A DNA stretch of 64,000 nucleotides from contig JAESIW010000129.1 of assembly GCA_016802295.1 (NCBI GenBank), positions 802,511 to 866,510 on the forward strand. Reading direction: 5' to 3'. This stretch comes from Brachionus rotundiformis. Lineage: Eukaryota > Rotifera > Eurotatoria > Ploima > Brachionidae. The notes below the pieces were generated by a model. It saw nothing but the letters and a program-made list of their open reading frames with translations, was not told the origin of the DNA and did not search any database. The position numbers and the translations under genes were made by a program. Each line of letters opens with the position of its first letter. Within the stretch, counting starts at the first letter, position 1. Positions 30,656-43,191 of the stretch are shown piece by piece.

Positions 30656-31270
30656 CTTAATTTAAATGCTCTATTTTATATATTTATATAAATGAGAAAA
30701 ACAAAAAGGTAAGGTGTTTGAGAGCAACAACAACCATCTATGAAAATAATTAAGACCTTTTGACAAAGAAACGAATGATATTTTGGTCAAGACAAATGGC
30801 TCAAAATGGTTCATCTTAAACCAAGTTACCTTTTTGTTTGTCTTTTTCTCATAATTTAAATGTGTATCTACTCCAAAATAGTGACACCATTGGCAAAATA
30901 AGAAAAATTCTCCTCAGTATCTTCAAATATTTTCTCATCATTAGAAAAATTAACTTTTTTATTCTATCACAGTACGCAAGTTGATTTTTATAAGAGAAAA
31001 AAGTAACTTATTATTTAAATTTTATCTAATAAAATAGCACATTTTGTGCACATATTTAATAAATTAGTCTGGAATATTTTTTATGCATGATAAATAAATT
31101 AAAAAATTTTGAAATAAAACAAAATTTTAGAAAATGTTTGCTTGACCAAATACGCAAAAAGTTCGGCGCACTCTAAATTAGACCAAGATGCATACATGTC
31201 TATTTTTATGCAGGCTAATTGGCCTTTAAAAATAAATAGTATCATTTAAAATTTTTAACAAAAGTAAAAA
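30656..31270. other. Gap upstream of the GT43 exons
   Basis: Probably contains the first GT43 exon. A candidate is the frame starting MVVVALKHLTFLFFSFI (minus strand, ending near 30690), which looks like a signal anchor, but I could not find a donor that joins it in phase. On the plus side it is the promoter region of the 31271 gene. Confidence 0.3.
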
Positions 31271-31954
31271 ATGGATGAATTCAGATTAGGCACTACAAGC
31301 CAATGCTGCACATGCAACCAAGAAAATCAAATTTCCAAACAACCTTCTTGGAATTTTTGTTTTCATGACACCAAAATCTACTGCTCCCAGGCCAAAATGA
31401 CCAAAATTTGCATCAACTGTTTTGAAGCATTTAGCTTATCAGCTACCAAAAGATCGGTAGATACCAGCTCGTATTTGAGCGCTGTAAATGCATGCCAAGG
31501 TTTGGAAGATGAGCTGATTTCTTTGGAAAATCTGCGATTGCGTCCCAAAGAATACATAAGCGAGTATTTTTCTGACATTATTAGCAAAATAGATATAAGA
31601 AGAGAGGAAATCAAGTTTGAAATAGACAATGAATCAGAAAATCTTTTGACCAAAGTAAAACAATTTCGTTCAGAATGTGAAAATTTCTTTCATTTTGAGC
31701 CCAAAATTGAGATAAATGAAATCAATAATAAGTTAATCAAATGGAAGTCGATGTTAATCGATAGGAATTTGGATCTTAAAAACTGGCAACACATTAAGTT
31801 TGATGCAGAAATGAGCGCTTTGCTGATTAAAAAAGAATTAGACACTTTAAAAAATGATATTTTACAAAATAAAAAATTTGAATTATCACCAAATATTAGA
31901 CAATATGGTTTAATTAAATCTCTTTTTGATGCTGATATAGCTTCAAATAGATAA
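31271..31954 (+). CDS. Hypothetical protein with N-terminal Cys/His cluster and coiled coil (227 aa)
   Basis: Not a named family. The first 60 residues hold CCTCNQEN, then CFHDTKIYCSQAKMTKICINC, a Cys/His spacing suggestive of a B-box-like zinc-binding module. Residues about 75-200 are helical and charged (LEDELISLENLRLRPKEYI, SDIISKIDIRREEIKFEID, LLTKVKQFRSECENF), consistent with a coiled coil. The order zinc cluster then coiled coil recalls TRIM-type proteins without RING or C-terminal NHL/SPRY domain. Single exon, complete from ATG to TAA, with no signal peptide. A TRIM-like assignment is inference. Confidence 0.75.
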   Translation: MDEFRLGTTSQCCTCNQENQISKQPSWNFCFHDTKIYCSQAKMTKICINCFEAFSLSATKRSVDTSSYLSAVNACQGLEDELISLENLRLRPKEYISEYFSDIISKIDIRREEIKFEIDNESENLLTKVKQFRSECENFFHFEPKIEINEINNKLIKWKSMLIDRNLDLKNWQHIKFDAEMSALLIKKELDTLKNDILQNKKFELSPNIRQYGLIKSLFDADIASNR

Positions 31955-33589
31955 TTTTTATATACATTTTTTAAGAGGTCTGAGGTCTTTAATCGAATTC
32001 ATCAGCAACTCAGTCATGCATTATACTTTTAATCAAAATTTTGAGAATAAAATAATTTTAATATGTTTTTTTTTTAATCAGAAATATCAAATAATCAAAC
32101 AATTATAACATAAACAATAAAATATAAAAATGGTGCAAGACTTGAAAATATTTTTCTTCTTTTCAAGAGTTTTAGAATGGTTTTGTTTGATTTTTAAGTG
32201 AACCAGAGCTCTTTTTTTGACCTAATTTGGACATAATTAGTTTTTTGCTTGTTTTTGTTCGGTCAATGTAAATAATTCCACTTGGCAGTCAATCATTTTT
32301 TCATGAAATAACCACATGTCGTAGTTACCAAATATTGACCAAGCATTTCATAAACAATGTTAAGGACTGAACTTCTCCTGGTTTGAATTTTAAAAAAATT
32401 CTGGCATGTCATCGTCTGTTTGACGCTACTTGTCATTTCTACATTATCTGCATTTTCTAGCACAATAATAAAGCTATAAGATCAATTAAACATTATACAA
32501 CTGAACCCATTTAGACAAAATTCTATTTTTAATATTAACAGTTATCAATCAATTCAAAATTTTACAAAACAGAAGCGTTATTTAAACAATTTTAGGCATT
32601 TTTTGTTATTAAGAGATAAAAATAAAGGTAAAATGCTTTTTTGGTATCCAAAATTTGATTTTATATGAAAATATTTGAGAAATTAAGACTATACTTTCTA
32701 AAAGAAATTAGTGATAATTTTAATTCGGCCACTGATTTTTAACTTTTGAGTATTTAATTGTCTTTATCTAAATAAAAAGGTTTATGAATGATACATTTTT
32801 TTTCAATTTAAAAAAGAAAACTTAACTAATAAACTGAATGATCTAAACATAACAAATCAACTTTGAAATTTATTAAAATATTTATAAATAAATTAAAAAA
32901 TTTAAATTTATTCTTTTCAACAAAAAATTGAATTTGGCCTAAAGAAATTCAAATTCATTTTTCAGATTTTCCCGGCCGAGTTATAAATTATATTTATAAC
33001 AATTAAAAAAATTAATTAAGAACAATTGTTCTGAAAATTTATTTTAACTATCATTAACTACAGATTGTTTTATTATTTAATTATCTCTATTTCGTTAAAG
33101 ACCTTTCGGTTTATATCTCTCGGCATAACTTAGCCCTGGAAGAAAAAAAAACCTACTGAATTTATAACAAATATTTTTATTTTTTTTCGAGTTTTATGAA
33201 TTATGAAGATTGCTTAAAAAAGACATAAATTGGAAAAGAGAGATATAAACAGAAAAGCTTATCAGCAAAAAGATTTGGTAATTAATGCCATAAACTGCCA
33301 AAAGATTCAACAGCACCACTTAGGACAGTCAAAAGTATCAAAGCTCAAAACAAATATTCAAACTAAATTCATAAAGAAATCAATATTATTTTAAAAAATA
33401 AACATATCTAAACATAGATTGAAAATTGCTAAATAATTACAAAATTTATCACATTTTTTTAACCCTATAGTTCTTATATTTGGTAAATTTATGCTTGGTT
33501 TGATAGAAAATCCTACTTCTATCAATCGGCTTCAATCACCCGGAATATTGTACTAACACCAAATTAGATACCCATGGTACTACTTGGGA

Positions 33590-33915
33590 AGTACCATCAG
33601 TTGAGCAAAATGACACAAAAAGATATTAAAACTAGACTTGCAAAAGCGAAAAGTGTCCTTGCCAAACTACTACCAGTATGAAATTCGACCAACTTCATCG
33701 AAGAAACAAAATTTAAGCTTCACATCAGTGTAGTAAAAGCAGCAATGGTGTATGGACTTAATGGACGCTTCAATGGTCACAGAAGCCAAGACTACTACAT
33801 GAAAGAGCTCTTTGAAATGGAGAGAATCCAGAGCTAAAGTAATAGATCGACAAGAATGGAAATCAAAAGTAATGCCCCCCAAAGAGCGAACAGAATCAAA
33901 TCTTTCATTCAAAAA
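33590..33915 (+). mobile_element. Decayed RTE-like LINE fragment (C-terminal part)
   Basis: The translation gives KTRLAKAKSVLAKLLPVWNS, FIEETKFKLHISVVKAAMVYG and MKELFEMERIQ, the post-RT region of RTE-type elements, interrupted by stops and frame changes. It continues the protein region found at 7749-7965, so both derive from related elements. Confidence 0.65.
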
Positions 33916-34323
33916 ATACAAAAAAAACAAATTTATCAATTTGTGTAATAATTTATAAATCTATCTATTTTCTGTAATAAATTTTCCAGACTCTAAAATC
34001 AGGAGTAAATATCTAGTTTGAAAAAATTCAAATAAATAACTCCTTTGAGAGCCACATATCTTATAACTTAATTGGACTTAAATTTGAATTAACTCTTTAA
34101 GCAAAAAATAAACTAGACTAGAATTATTTTTAAAGTAGATCTTTGTGCAGAGCCAGTCTAGCTAATTTTTTGATATAAAGTTAAGCTTTGGCAAAAATTT
34201 GACTCAAACATTAGAGCATCCTGCATAAACATAGGTTGCCAAATACACCAAATAGCTTGCTGATCTATATTAATTCTGGTAATTAAAATATTCTCTCTAG
34301 CTGAGCTTTGTTAATGCTTTTTT

Positions 34324-34383
34324 TTCTCTCTTTCTCTCTTTCACTATGTCTTTCTCTCTCTCTCTCACTCTCTCTCTCTTTCT
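34324..34383. repeat. CT-rich low-complexity tract
   Basis: TCTCTC/TTTC repeats over about 60 bp, about 490 bp upstream of the PDZ-LIM start codon. Confidence 0.8.
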
Positions 34384-34867
34384 AACTTATTTAATAGTTT
34401 AAATCAAAAAATCTTACAACTAAACTTTTATTTTGTACCAAAAGTTAACAATTACATGGCACATTTTCAAAACATTGGTTGCCTCATGATAAAACCTATC
34501 TCTCTATAGACACCTATCTAAAAAAATTCCGATCTTATCTTATGGTAATTTTATTTGTTCTTTTTTGGACTGATTGGTTCGAGTTGTAAATCATTTGTCA
34601 TGAAAATCTCTCTGTTAGATATTCAGTTGCGTAATTCTTTATTCAAGTAAACTAATTGTTTAATTCGATCCTAAAACAATTCTTATTATAATTAGATGCT
34701 TCCAAAAAAGCTTTCATTATGAACCAATCGATTCAGTGCTTATCTAGTATCAGAACTTCTTTGTACCATTTATCTTCTAAACATTACTTAAAAAAAGCTT
34801 TCTTATTGTTAATATAGAGTTTTGTAGAGCTTAAATACATTCATTTTAAAAATTAAAAAAATTAAAT

Positions 34868-37657
34868 ATGAGCGTTCAAGTTTTGAACATTAAACTTCAG
34901 CGAACCAATGCGGGCGTTTCATGGGGCTTTGTGATCCAAGGTGGCAAAGAGTTTTACAGCCCGTTCATGATACAAAAGGTAATGAGAAAAGAGCTCTCAT
35001 GTTGTGCTTACCATGTTTGCAAATTAAGGTCCATCCGGGCAGTCTTGCCGATCAGGCGTCCGTGAGACAAGGTGATTATATTCTACGCATTGGCAATCAA
35101 GTGGTTGAGCATTTTACGCACTCTCAGGCCCGCGAGACAATAACAGCCCAGGGCAATTATTTAGAGCTTACTATTCAAAGGTTAGTTTTGGCCCTTCCGG
35201 CCCATCGGCATTTTATAAAAGTCCCAGAACTCTTATTTCCCAAAAAGAAAATAAATTTTCAAATATTTTATTATTTTATTCACAATTATCTATTATTAGA
35301 TAAAAGATTTATAAAGAATAATTTTTTTTTTATCTTTCATTATTTAAAGTTAGGCAAATGAATAATTTTGAGAATAAAAATTTCGTTTTTAGAGGTGCTG
35401 CACCGCGATCCGAGGACTATAGCTTTAACTTTGCGTTTCCCCAGCATAGACTGATGAATTCAGATGCTTTAAACCAAGAGCCCCATTACTCGCCCCAGGT
35501 AATTTCTCATCAACCACCAATCTTGCCCAAATTTAAATAAAAACATTGCAAGGTGGGCATACAATTGGGTAAAGACAAGGCATTGTTGACCCAGTCGTAC
35601 AACAGTCCCATGAATTTGTACTCAAACCAGAACATAGCTGAGACTCTGGAAACTACCATGAAAAAGTTGTTATCTATTTTTTATTAGGTGTTATTCGACT
35701 TATCTGGCATGAAGTCGAATTGCATGTAATTTTGCATGATTTAACTTTTTGTTGCTTGATTTAGCCCGCGTGGTCTGAAAAAGAGCCGATCGGACTCGAC
35801 GCCGTCGCTGTCGAGCTCGAGCTTGCTGTCCAATTCGCTTTCCCCGACTTCCAGTTTTAGCCTTAAGCCACCATTGCCTCCTAAACCGAAACCATTCCGT
35901 CGAGCGGAGACAATCGAGCCCATACGCCTTGAATCGGCAACAATAATTCAGAACAAAGAGAACCAGAGCGTGTACCAAGCCATTCCAGTCGAGAGCAGGG
36001 CAAATTTAGCCACCAAAAGACACTCGCTCTCAAGCGGACTTGCTTTGCTGAAAAAAATCCAAGCTGAAGAGATGCAAAACAAACCAATGCTTGACGAAAA
36101 TAGGAACGAGATCACCAAAAGCTCCAAGCCAGAAAAGGACAGCTATCCAGTAGTCAGACGAACCTCCTGGACGCCTGGCAATCACGAGAATGCTAGACAA
36201 ATTGCCAAGCTAAATAATCCCAATTCGCCAAGCTCGACTCAGTCCAAAACGTTCATGCTTTTAAAAAAAGCCTTGGACAGTGGAGAACGAGAGAAAGATC
36301 TTGTCTTTTATAACAATATAACTAAGAAAAACGAGTGTCGCCGATATTCACTTGAGGCTAACATGTTGGACAAACCGGTCAGACGATTGTCCAAAGTAAA
36401 CTCGCTTGTTAAAGAGAGCATTGAAGAAAATACAGATCAAAATGTATCCAAAATCAATAGGTCCACGTCAATTACCAAAGAGCTCTTGAACAAAGGCTCC
36501 AATTTTTCGCCAGCAAAGCCATTAAGTTCCAATAATTTCAACCACAGTGGCACAAGAAGACATTCTTACATGTACCGCTACAATTCAAATATTAATCCTA
36601 ATTACTAACACATTAATTTATTGTTTAATAACTAATTTAATTTTAATTTTTTTTTTTAATTATTTAAAAATTATTATTTTTTTTTTACCAATATAAACTT
36701 TTGCATTTTTCTAACCCTAATTTTTAAATTCCCAGTATGAATATTAATGACCAGACTTACTTGCAAGAAGCCCGCAAAGTGAGAAAAGACCCGGCCATAG
36801 AACCTGTACCAAAGCCGCTTATTTCAATTAATAAACATAATTTAAGTCCAAAATCGCCAACTACACAATACAAGCCGTACCAGCAGCCTGCCAAACCTCA
36901 TTCGCCCATCAAACCCTACCAGCCGAATAGCTACAACCAGCCAGGGTACAAGCCAGGCGCGGTAAACCGCGGTCAGAAGGGCAGTGCTATTTTAAACCAA
37001 CATAATCACGGTGCCAATCAGCCCCAATGTGCCAGTTGTTTTCAGATCATACGCGGACCTTTTATTAGCGCTGTGGGAAAAATTTGGTGTCCCAACCATT
37101 TTGTTTGTGCCAATCAATCGTGTGGCACGAGTCTTCTGGAATGCGGTTTTGTGGAAGAGGGCGGAAAATTGTACTGCGAAAAAGACTATGCTGCCTATCT
37201 TGCGCCCAAGTGTCACAAGTGCCATAACACCATTATGGCAGAATGCTGCTATGCTTTGGACAAGACCTTTCATCCGGAATGTTTTGTTTGTGTTCATTGG
37301 TAAAGTTGAGATAATTTTTTTACCAATTTTTTGTCTTAATCAAGTCTTAAAGTAAAAAGACAGTAGGAAATGGTAATTTTCACATTGAAGATGGAATGGT
37401 GTATTGCGAACGAGATTTTAGTGCTTTGTTTTCGGTAAAGTGTGCAGGCTGCCAGTTTCCAATCGAAGCTGGAGACAAGTTCTTAGAAGCTATCAACGAA
37501 AAATGGCACGTCGAGTGCTTCATTTGTTCAGTAAGTCTGTTCAATGCTTTGTGGTAAAAAATTCTAATCAATTATTAAATAGAAATGTAATGTGCCATTG
37601 AGTGGCGGCTTTGCGATTAAAGGAAACAAACCCTTTTGTAAAAAACATGCTTATTAA
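34868..37657 (+). CDS. PDZ-LIM protein of the Enigma/ZASP family (701 aa)
   Basis: Enigma/ZASP proteins scaffold actinin and signalling proteins at muscle Z-discs and stress fibres. The eight-exon model join(34868..34978, 35029..35180, 35393..35498, 35553..35665, 35765..36571, 36736..37299, 37353..37530, 37583..37657) is 2106 nt and in phase. The PDZ domain (about 1-85) has WGFVIQGGKEF and GDYILRIGNQVVEHFTHSQA. A ZM motif follows: SYNSPMNLYSNQNIAETL. The middle is a Ser/Pro/Lys-rich disordered region. Three C-terminal LIM domains start at CASCFQIIRG, CHKCHNTIM and CAGCQFPIEAG, each with the Cys/His zinc ligands, ending FCKKHAY. If the donor at 36572 is not used, translation stops at 36608, giving an isoform without LIM domains. 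The donor GTTGTT at 35666 is weak. Confidence 0.92.
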
Positions 37658-39776
37658 GAATGCTAATTAGAGCTTTTATCAGCAAGTTTGATTTTAAGTT
37701 TTTTTTTCACGAATTTTAAACTTAGTATAGAATAATTTACATGACATTTTTTATCTAAAATTATTTTTATTCAATAATTTTCAATTTCAATGCTTATAAT
37801 TTAATTTTTCAAATTATATTTTTTTTCAAGTAAAACTTTTTATTAATTGCCAGAATAAATATTTTTTAAATTAAAAAAATATGTTGTTTTAATTATCGTT
37901 TAAATAGATTAATTAGATATTTGATAAAACTATTTTTATATTTATTTTTCTTGGATAAAATTTAGATAAATGCTAAACAAACATTTTAAATTTATTTGCG
38001 TATATAATAAAATAACATTACTTAATTAATCTTTAATTAGTATAGTTTAAGTCTTAGGCAAAATTAAATTATAAATTTAGAGTTTTTAACTTCATTTTTG
38101 CCTTAATAATCATCGCAAAAAGATAAACTTATAAAAAATTGAATTCGTTTTATAAGAATAAGAAATGATATACAAATATTTCAATTAATTTAATTAAATG
38201 TTAAATAGCAAAATTTTAAATAGAAAAATATCTAAATGTAATTAGATAAAGTTATTTATATGGCACACTTAGGATACTTAGACCGTTGTTCTATTGTTTA
38301 TTATCATAGATAAACTACTTTCAACATTTCTATATAAAAAAAACAGGTGTCTTTTAATGTTTTTATATATTTATTTAATTCTAGTAAGAATAACAACCTT
38401 TTAAAATGGATAGTTTATCGCTTTTTTATGAATTTTTGATTAAATATTTTATCTTTTGAATTTTTTTAGAAATAAAGGCAAATCCATATACTTTTTTGAT
38501 ATCTTGTGGAAGGAAAATTGAACTGAGCTAATGTTTCAAATGATCAAATTTTAAATTAGCCATGTTTCCACTATGGTTTATCATAAGCTCTTTTTGCATT
38601 AAAAAAACTTCAAATTGCTTACTTTTACAATGCTGATTAAATCAATTTAATCTATTGATTAAAATACTTACGGTTTAATAAAATATACATCAAATTTTAA
38701 TTTAACTTTTAAATCAGAATAACTAATTTTCAATTTATTTTTTTTAATTTTATTGATTTTAAATTTAGAAAAGAAAAATTAAAAATATCTAACACTACAA
38801 AAACTCCTCTTGGTATTTCTGATGGATTTGAATTTGATTTGAACTCAATCGGAAAAACCAAACATTCTGACTGACCAGAAAAATCTAGATCTGCTGTTAA
38901 CCAATCGAACCTTCTTTTCAATTAAATGCCTCAGGCCTCAGAATTTAATCTTAAATTTTGAAAGATAGGTATCATCAAAGTTGAAAAGATTTATATACTT
39001 TTACTTTGAAAAAACTTAAACTTTGGTTAAATTGTAAAAGGCTTGGACCAAAAAATTAAAATAAGAAAAGAGAAATTAAGGATTACAATTACTTTTAATT
39101 TGACAGTAAACAAGCATACTTCGTAAAGTTCGGAGTGACTTAAATCCTTGAATAGTCTTAAATAATGAGCTTCAAATTCAATTATTAAAGCTATTTATTA
39201 AATATAAACTTAAATAGATTAAATTTAAACGATTAAAAATATATACTTCATAATAATTATTTTTTCAAACAAAATAAATTTAAATATACTTGGTAAAAAG
39301 TTTTGCTAGTATGTTAAATTATAATTTCCAAGTGATAATGCAAAATTTGAAGCAAGTCTAAAATGGTCATTCTTTGATTCAAATACCAGAAAAATCAATA
39401 ATAATAACTAAAAATGGTAAAAATAAAGAATTTATAACATTTAATTATTTTTATAAACTTAAAAAGAATCTATTACCTACTCGATATGACTAAAATATGA
39501 CCAAATAATTTTAAATAATTATATCATTAACTTTTAGAATCCTTGAAACAAAATCAATATTGATAAGATAAACTATTCCGTATTTTAACAGATTCGAAAA
39601 GCTATCATATCTGTTTCGAATAGCTTTAAACATATAAATTTTGTAAATAAAATTTTAAAAAATTTTATAATGCTAAATCTAGATTTAACAATTGATTTTT
39701 TTTATTAAAATGAAATTAATAGATAATTTATTCTTTATTTATTTTTGGAAAAACTACATTTTTGCTATTGATAGAC
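37658..39776. other. Convergent intergenic region
   Basis: Between the 3' ends of the PDZ-LIM gene and NDUFB3. AT-rich. The small frame at 38730-38921 has no coding signature. I see nothing else. Confidence 0.55.
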
Positions 39777-40204
39777 TTAATGATGTCCGTGACCATGACC
39801 ATGATGATCGTCCTTGCCGAATACTTTTTTGTATCCAGTTTCTAGTAAGATAGCTCCCACAGCCAAAGCAAAGCCCAATTTGATACCAGAAGCGGCGTTT
39901 TTTAGCATAAATGTTCGCCTTGGTACGGCACCAAATTGAGGATCATAGCGCCATACTTCATTTCTTCACAATAGCATTAGACAATGCCTCCTCTTACATT
40001 TAAAAATTACCTTAGCCATGGATCTTTTAGGCCGAGAGATGCTAGTCGTTGCTCGACTTTTGCAAGCTCTGGCGCATTTTTGACTTGATATTTGCGCCAA
40101 TCTGGTGCTTTAAAGTCGTCAACGTGGTGCCCTGGCTCCGGAATTTCATAACTAATCACCGAGTTAACAACTCTGGGAGCATGATGGTGGTCGTGTCCGC
40201 CCAT
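39777..40204 (-). CDS. NDUFB3: NADH dehydrogenase 1 beta subcomplex subunit 3, NDUFB3/B12 (126 aa)
   Basis: Accessory subunit of mitochondrial complex I in the inner membrane. The model complement(join(39777..39964, 40012..40204)) has a 47-nt intron and gives 381 nt. Family features: His-rich N-terminus MGGHDHHH, then PDWRKYQVK, LGLKDPWLRNEVWRYDP (the NDUFB3 signature L-x-DPW-x-RNE-x-WRY, spanning the intron), and a single membrane segment around KLGFALAVGAILLETG. The C-terminal GHGHGHH tail is His-rich as in many invertebrate orthologues. It lies 130 bp downstream of OLA1 on the same strand, close enough that the short gap must hold its whole promoter. Confidence 0.92.
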
Positions 40205-40334
40205 TTCTTAACTAAATTATGTAAATAAAAATTTCTTCTTAATTAATCGAGGATTTTAAGCCTCATCTGGACCAAAAGAAAAGAAAAAAAAATTCTTTAT
40301 TTTTAATTATTTATTTTCAAATCAATTTAATTGA

Positions 40335-41531
40335 CTATTTTTTGCCACCACTGAGACCAGCACCAGCATTAAATTTAAAGAAAATTATATCACCATCCTC
40401 AACCACATACTGCTTTCCCTGCTGCCGATATTTGCCAGCTGCTTTTACGGCTGCTTCATTTCCATTTTCTTTAAAATCATCAAATTTCATCACTTCAGCC
40501 ATGATAAAGCCTTTTTCGAAATCAGTATGAATTCTGCCAGCAGCCTGGGGTGCTCTGGCACCATTTTGAATGGTCCAGCATTTGACTTCGTCCTCTCCGG
40601 CGGTAAAAAAGTAGCTCAATTGCAAAGCCTTGTAACCAGTGACTATAATTTTGTCCATCTGACTTGTCAAATTGTTTTCTTCCAAGTACTTTTTGCGCTC
40701 TTCGTCGCCCATTTCCATCAATTTGAGCTCAAATGCCGCACTGTATGGAATTACAGTTGCTCCCTGATCATTGGCATCTACCCATTGTTTGATTTTTGGC
40801 AACCATTTGTTCTTTTTTTTGATATATTCAGTTTCGCTCATATTAAGCAAATAGACAATTGGTTTAGATGTGAGCAAAAGGTGTTTGTTCAAAACATCAA
40901 TTTCCTTATCATTCCAGTCATGGTAGCGAACAGCCTTGTTCTGATTTTTCAGCAAGTCGACTATTTTATGCAACACCTCGTACTCAAATTTGAGCGATTT
41001 GTCACCGGCACGGACAACTCTCTTCTCAATTTCGTCATGAGTCTTCTGAACATGGTCCAAGTCTTTGAGTTTTAACTCCTCATTAATTATCTCAATGTCC
41101 CTTATGGGATCAACATTTCCTTCGACATGGACAATTTCCTCATCGTCAAAGATACGTATCATGTGAAAAATGCCATCACAAGCTTTGATGTGACTGAGAA
41201 ATGCGTTTCCAAGGCCATGTCCCTCGTTGGCGCCCTTGACTAGACCGGCAATGTCGACCACATTGAGAAAAGCTGGCACCTTGCTCGCTGGTTTATATTT
41301 CTCGCACAAAAAGTCGAACCTAGAGTCTGGCACAGGAACTCGTCCTTCGTTGGGGTCTATTGTGCAAAAAGGAAAGTTTTCTGCCGATGCTTGTAGCTTG
41401 GTTAATATGTTGAAAAAAGTGCTCTTTCCTACATTAGGTAAGCCGACAATGCCCATTTTTAAATTGGTGCCTAAACGACCAATTATTGGTTTGCGCACAT
41501 TTGAATTTTGGTCAGCTTTCTTTGGCGGCAT
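40335..41531 (-). CDS. OLA1: Obg-like ATPase 1 (398 aa)
   Basis: OLA1/YchF is a cytosolic ATPase of the TRAFAC class linked to translation and stress control. A single exon encodes the full protein (human: 396 aa). G1 is GLPNVGKST, G3 DIAGLVKGA followed by the family loop NEGHGLGNAFLSHI, and the G4 position is NMSE, the change from NKxD that gives ATP preference. A coiled-coil region lies between (about residues 145-200). The C-terminal TGS domain has FFTAGEDEVKCWTI, AAGRIHTDFEKGFI and the end DGDIIFFKFNAGAG. The ATG at 41531 gives MPPKK, the conserved N-terminus. No intron, unlike the neighbouring genes. Confidence 0.97.
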   Translation of the reverse strand: MPPKKADQNSNVRKPIIGRLGTNLKMGIVGLPNVGKSTFFNILTKLQASAENFPFCTIDPNEGRVPVPDSRFDFLCEKYKPASKVPAFLNVVDIAGLVKGANEGHGLGNAFLSHIKACDGIFHMIRIFDDEEIVHVEGNVDPIRDIEIINEELKLKDLDHVQKTHDEIEKRVVRAGDKSLKFEYEVLHKIVDLLKNQNKAVRYHDWNDKEIDVLNKHLLLTSKPIVYLLNMSETEYIKKKNKWLPKIKQWVDANDQGATVIPYSAAFELKLMEMGDEERKKYLEENNLTSQMDKIIVTGYKALQLSYFFTAGEDEVKCWTIQNGARAPQAAGRIHTDFEKGFIMAEVMKFDDFKENGNEAAVKAAGKYRQQGKQYVVEDGDIIFFKFNAGAGLSGGKK

Positions 41532-42714
41532 TTCTTTTTAAACTATCTATGGTTATAACCTAAAATACTCAATATATTTTAAAAAATCTTATATTTATAA
41601 TAAGAAATATTAAGAATTTCTAGTAGATATGCAATTCTGTTTTTTCAATGTATTAGCTAGAGTCGAATTAATAGACGCTTATTCAAATATGAATACAGGC
41701 AGTATTTGTTTAACATATGTGCAGCACGTTTAGCAACCATTAAGCTTAGAAGCATATTTAGCTTGTAAAACTATTTGCTTTAAGTTAAATTTGCCAAGTA
41801 AAAGGCATTAGTAAAATTGGGATATTTTTTTTAATATATTTAAAAAATTAAGTGTTTTTTAACCAAATTTTTAACCAAGTCTATCAATAATTATTTAATA
41901 AATTTATTAAAATAAATTAATATTTCAAAAATATCACTTTTTTTTTTAATTTATCTCGAATTGTTAATTTTCTAGTCATTTTTGTCTTTTTTCGTTTATT
42001 CTTACATAGTCTTTTTAATTGTAAAATCTTCTGATTAAGATGGTATAGTCTAAATTTTATTTTAAAAATAATTGGTTTTTGAATTGTGAAAATCTCTTTT
42101 ATAAAACCACTCTATTCGAGGTGTAGAATAGTATAACAAGATATGTACATTAATTATTTTTTTTAATTAAAGTTTTAACACATTGCCAAAAATAAATAAT
42201 AAGCTTAAATAATAAATTTTGTTCTAAGAGTTAATTTCATAAAATAAAAAATAAAATTTATCGAGATAAATATTAAATAAAAATCCCTCGAATTGATGAA
42301 AAATTAAAATAATAAATAAATAAATAAAACAATAAAATCATGATTGATATACAGTTTTCCTGATTTTGCCATAATGCTTGAAGTTTAATTCATTCTGACT
42401 CGGTCGATCTGACAACTGTCTCTAAATGTAGTGTCCTCAGTTTACTCATTTTCGCTATCTACATTAGTGGCATTTTTTTAGTTCCAACTTCTTCGTTATG
42501 AAATGAAACTTTATATCAGAAACTTTCTGGTACAAAAGAACCAGATCATCGAAAATTACACCATTATAGTTATTTATCTGTATCCTTTAAATACCTTTTA
42601 TGTAGTTAAAGATCAAGTCAAATTTTGAGTAATGGGTTAGTATAATTTAATTATTAAAAAAAAATAATAAATTTACTATTTAAATTAATTGATTAATCGT
42701 CGATAGCCTAATCC

Positions 42715-42797
42715 TGCCCCTTGGAACGCATGAAGATATTTCCTGGTGAGATTTCTGAATTTTAACAGTCTGATATCTTCATGCGTTCCAAGAGACA
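42715..42797. ncRNA. Pre-miRNA-like hairpin (candidate)
   Basis: CTTGGAACGCATGAAGATAT (42720-42739) pairs perfectly over 20 bp with 42773-42792, around a 33-nt loop. A 3x3 internal loop and a further 5-bp stem (TCCTG/CAGGA) extend the stem on the outer side. The stem is markedly less AT-rich than its surroundings. Size and shape fit an animal miRNA precursor on either strand. Alternatives are a tiny MITE or a recent inverted duplication. No known miRNA was recognised. Confidence 0.4.
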
Positions 42798-43191
42798 GGA
42801 CAATTGGAATAATTTTGATTGAATTTCTTTTGCCAAAAGCATAAAGAATATATAGAGAAATCATTATAAAAAATAACTTTACTTTAACTTTTTTTTTCTT
42901 AGTATCATATTGCTTTGTTTACAATATTTGGTCAGGTATGATATTAGATAATATTTGTCTGGCTTAAGAATGTTTTTCCAAGCCAGTTCATGCATATATA
43001 TTTTCATTAGCTAAGAAATTAATTTTAAAATTTTTTGGTTATGAAAAAATTACTTTATTAATTAAATAATTTTAGGTTTATTTATTATTAAGTAAAAGAA
43101 AAATAATAATTTTTTAAAGATAAAATAGTAAATAAATTTTATCTTGAATGCAAATTTTTGACAAAAAAGATAAATTTTTTCGGTTTAAGCT

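Larger units (their letters stand above)
31955..34867. other. Long intergenic stretch with a LINE remnant and a CT-rich tract
   Basis: No intact gene. It contains the RTE-like fragment at 33590-33915 and the CT-rich low-complexity tract at 34324-34383. The last kilobase would include the promoter and 5' UTR of the PDZ-LIM gene. Confidence 0.55.

Noticed and set aside
38730..38921. Small minus-strand open frame
   Set aside because: Composition-driven, ends in K/N/I repeats, no homologue or splice partner recognised.
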